NCBI GenBank assembly: GCA_948470475.1
Contig: OX419340.1
Location: 23,990,067-24,054,066 of the forward strand
Direction: 5' to 3'
Source: Galaxea fascicularis
Lineage: Eukaryota > Cnidaria > Anthozoa > Scleractinia > Euphylliidae
DNA: 64,000 bases
Positions 61,751 to 64,000 of the stretch are shown piece after piece. Positions within the stretch are counted from its first letter, which is position 1. Every line of letters starts with the position of its first letter. The notes beneath the pieces were generated by a model. It had not been told where the DNA came from, made no database searches, and was given only the letters and a program-made list of their open reading frames with translations. A program made the translations under genes and the position numbers.

Positions 61751-61753
61751 CAG

Positions 61754-62270
61754 GTGTGTACCCTGTGCAAAAAGTTATACATTGGCGAGACAGGAAGACG
61801 ACTACTTGTAGGTGACAGATTCTGCGAACACCTTCGCGATGTTGAGAAGGGAGACGAGGACGGATCTAAGTCAGCTGGTCTTCATTTTAATATCCCTAAC
61901 CACTCCAAAACAAAACACGGTGATCTGTGGCCTTTCGCTAGATTAAGGTACTAGGAAAAGCCGCAAGAATCTGGAACAAAAATTCATCTTCCAAATCGGC
62001 ACCCTTAATCCCCACGGTATTAACGAACGCTTTTCCTTAAATGAATATATTCCTATTTTTCACGTTGCCAAGTTACCACCAATGGCGTAGCTCCATCTCC
62101 ACTCTATAAAGTTCACATAATCCATAATTCCTCGATCTGCTCTGGTGAAGGGATAACGCTCGAAACGTCAGCTTTTAGAATCCCTGTACGGTGGTTAATT
62201 TACATTATCAACTCCGTTGATAAATTCTTGTGGTTAACTCCCCCATAGGCGCAGCAACACAGTTTTTTAG
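61754..62270 (+). pseudogene. Penelope-like element 3' end (GIY-YIG endonuclease fragment)
   Basis: The frame reads CTLCKKLYIGETGRRLLVGD, then RFCEHLRDVEKGDEDGSKSA and HFNIPNHS. This has the conserved YIGET and R...H core of the GIY-YIG nuclease found at the C-terminus of Penelope-like retroelements. A stop interrupts at 61952-61954. A shifted frame then gives LEQKFIFQIGTLNPHGINER, which continues the family pattern. The tail includes GCTCGAAACGTCAGC. No reverse transcriptase was found upstream, so this is a 5'-truncated, frameshifted insertion. Confidence 0.75.
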
Positions 62271-62456
62271 AAACCACCCCCTTTATTCATTTGATGTTAT
62301 TGTAAGTTTAATAGTGTTCGATGACTGGTCCTGCGACATTCCTTGAAAAAAAAAAAAAAAAAAGAGGAAGGATGCTTTTGTGTGGAAAGAGCTGGTGGCT
62401 TAATAGGCGTACCAGACTGTGGACAACCACCCATATAAGAAGCTAAAAACAATCAC

Positions 62457-63770
62457 CTAATCAACTGATGGGAAGTAAGAATCTCTTCGCCTTCTTGACG
62501 AATACGTTGAACCACTTGGCGAAGATGATGAAGCTGAAAGGTCGAAAGCCTGAAAATCAGATAACAATTTAGAGAGCTTCTTTTAACCAGACCTTGATAG
62601 GGGACTGAATAGAATAATAATGAATAGTGTCATGTCAAAGCTAAAACGCGGGTATACACATTGGAATGAAATAAGATGTAAATCACAGCGGAGAATATCA
62701 AGACTGTTTGGACGAGGAAACCATGAAGCTATAACAGACTGAAAACATGCTAAATCCCATCCTAGTTAAACAATGAGATGGTTCTGTCCAAGGACTATTG
62801 TTTGTAAAGCGCTCTTTAAGAAGGGAAAGAGCTCTTTACGTATTTGTGCATGTATTACACGTGTCTGGCTCATATACCAGTGGGTCAGTAAAGTTATTGA
62901 ATGAAGTTTATTAAGCGAAGCGAAATTCCTTCTTTAAATTCATTTATATGAAGACGAAAAAACATTTAGATTTTTGCGCGCAATCGAGAAAATCGCTGAA
63001 AATGTTACTGCTGTATTGACAACAAGAAAGAAAACAACTTTTGCTATCAAAAGTCCAAAACGAAAATCCAGGTATTCCTATTACTGTGACTTGTATAGAT
63101 AGTAAAGAAAAACTGACCCTAACCTATACACTCTTTGTAAGAATCTTTTTGATACGAACGTTGAGATTAGCCAAAATTTTAAGAACATGCTAAGGGCATA
63201 CCCAGGTTGAGAGTCAGTAAGAGCGTCTTTATTTTGGTTATTCGTTTTTGTTGCGTTATGAACATCTGCTCAATGCTTTATCTAAAACCAAATTTGCCAA
63301 GAGTTGGTTTGCGCCACGTCTTATTCGCGGCATCAGAGCAAGCCGAACAAGCATGTTGGAAGCAACTTGAGGTTTCCTGGTCAAGTCCTCATTGATTTAT
63401 TGAAATACTATACCATGTAACTTAAGAACCTAAATATGTTAAGAACGTTTTCAGTCTCAAATCGCCAAAAGAATAGGAACGTTGAGCCTCAGCTCTTAAA
63501 CTAGACGATAAAAATAGAGTGTAATCTTTAGCTACAACTCTTTTCCAAGTAGGAAAGGTTTTATCAAGTTTTCATTTTTATGGAAGTTCTTAGATTAAAT
63601 TCTTACGACCGACTTACCGCATGATCCAGCTGGGATGGTAAGAAAGGAGGCTCCATCACATGGTTTTCAACATCTTCCCAGTTAATTGTTTGGAAAAAGG
63701 GATGTTCCCTTATACAAGGGAAATCTCCTTTTTTATAACCGAGACGGACTTGGGGTGTCCTCTCCAGTAG
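62457..63770 (-). CDS. AGC-type (PKC-like) protein kinase, last two exons; 5' part off window
   Basis: Exon 63618-63770 reads on the minus strand LLERTPQVRLGYKKGDFPCI, REHPFFQTINWEDVENH and PPFLPSQLDHA. RLG, HPFF.xINW and PPFxP are the end of the catalytic domain and the start of the C-terminal tail in AGC kinases; the INW form recalls novel PKCs. It is bounded by CATAG and GTAAGT in phase 0. A second exon, 62457-62549, follows TTTTCAG and encodes AFDLSASSSSPSGSTYSSRR plus RRDSYFPSVD and a TAG stop, a serine-rich, basic C-terminus. Linking the two exons is inference; another small exon could lie between. Upstream exons are beyond base 64000. It phosphorylates Ser/Thr if intact; substrate unknown. 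Confidence 0.68.
62550..63617. other. Presumed intron of the kinase gene
   Basis: About 1.07 kb between the two kinase exons, with no other recognised exon or domain. A (A)18-type homopolymer lies outside it at about 62346-62363. Confidence 0.45.
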
Positions 63771-64000
63771 CTATGACATTACAACATTAGAAAAGATCAC
63801 CATAAGTCCTGTAAGTTCTGTATCTTTCAATAATTTAATCACACCCTCTATGTGATCTTTTATGGTCTTGTTACTTATACTTATAATCGAACATTTGCGA
63901 TTTATAATAAAAAGAAAAAAGTGTTCGTCGTTGTCTTTTTTGGTTTGTTTTGTTTGAAGTCAACCTGAGGCGATTTTGATGGCAAAATAGGTGAAACTTT

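Noticed and set aside
1..64000. CRISPR arrays, operons, bacterial promoters or terminators
   Set aside because: The window is intron-containing nuclear eukaryotic DNA and no regularly spaced direct repeats were seen.

Overview
This is eukaryotic nuclear DNA. Genes are split into short exons with GT-AG introns, the sequence is AT-rich, and intergenic and intronic space is filled with small inverted-repeat elements, tRNA-derived SINEs and decayed LINE and Penelope fragments. Gene content (a cnidarian-type gustatory-receptor-like gene pair, CD151-like tetraspanins, MED25), abundant ACATGTA-type words and the repeat types suggest an anthozoan cnidarian, perhaps a stony coral. The organism is inferred, not proven. 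Gene models were built by reading splice sites and protein motifs by eye.

Layout. (1) 1-9362, minus strand: first nine coding exons of Mediator subunit MED25; the 3' part lies off the left edge. (2) 11377-24238, minus strand: a complete 7-exon CD151-like tetraspanin whose 8 kb first intron holds a broken MADF-domain ORF and LINE debris. (3) 26502-30940 and 39301-44187, both plus strand: two closely similar 4-exon seven-transmembrane gustatory-receptor-like (GRL) genes inside a tandem segmental duplication (about 25.6-31.5 kb and 38.4-46.6 kb). (4) 35757-36636, plus strand: a decayed two-exon fragment of an AGC-type kinase between the GRL genes. (5) 44.2-49.5 kb: SINEs, an unidentified ORF, a tandem duplication and simple repeats. 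(6) 49873-59774, plus strand: a second complete 7-exon CD151-like tetraspanin; six of its seven exons match the first gene's in phase and nearly in length. (7) 61.7-62.3 kb: Penelope-like element remnant. (8) 62457-63770 and beyond, minus strand: last two exons of the apparently intact kinase whose copy is broken at 36 kb.

The most interesting content is the GRL pair. Each copy is a complete candidate chemoreceptor or ion channel with TM1-TM6 in one large exon and the last membrane segment split over two small exons. The C-terminus carries a degenerate version of the insect GR signature. The two copies are separated and interrupted by different transposable elements, so each copy shows empty sites for insertions in the other. 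The GRL pair is flanked by two divergently oriented tetraspanins with the same exon layout, so the region has been shaped by repeated local duplication. No operon-like co-function is implied among the neighbours.
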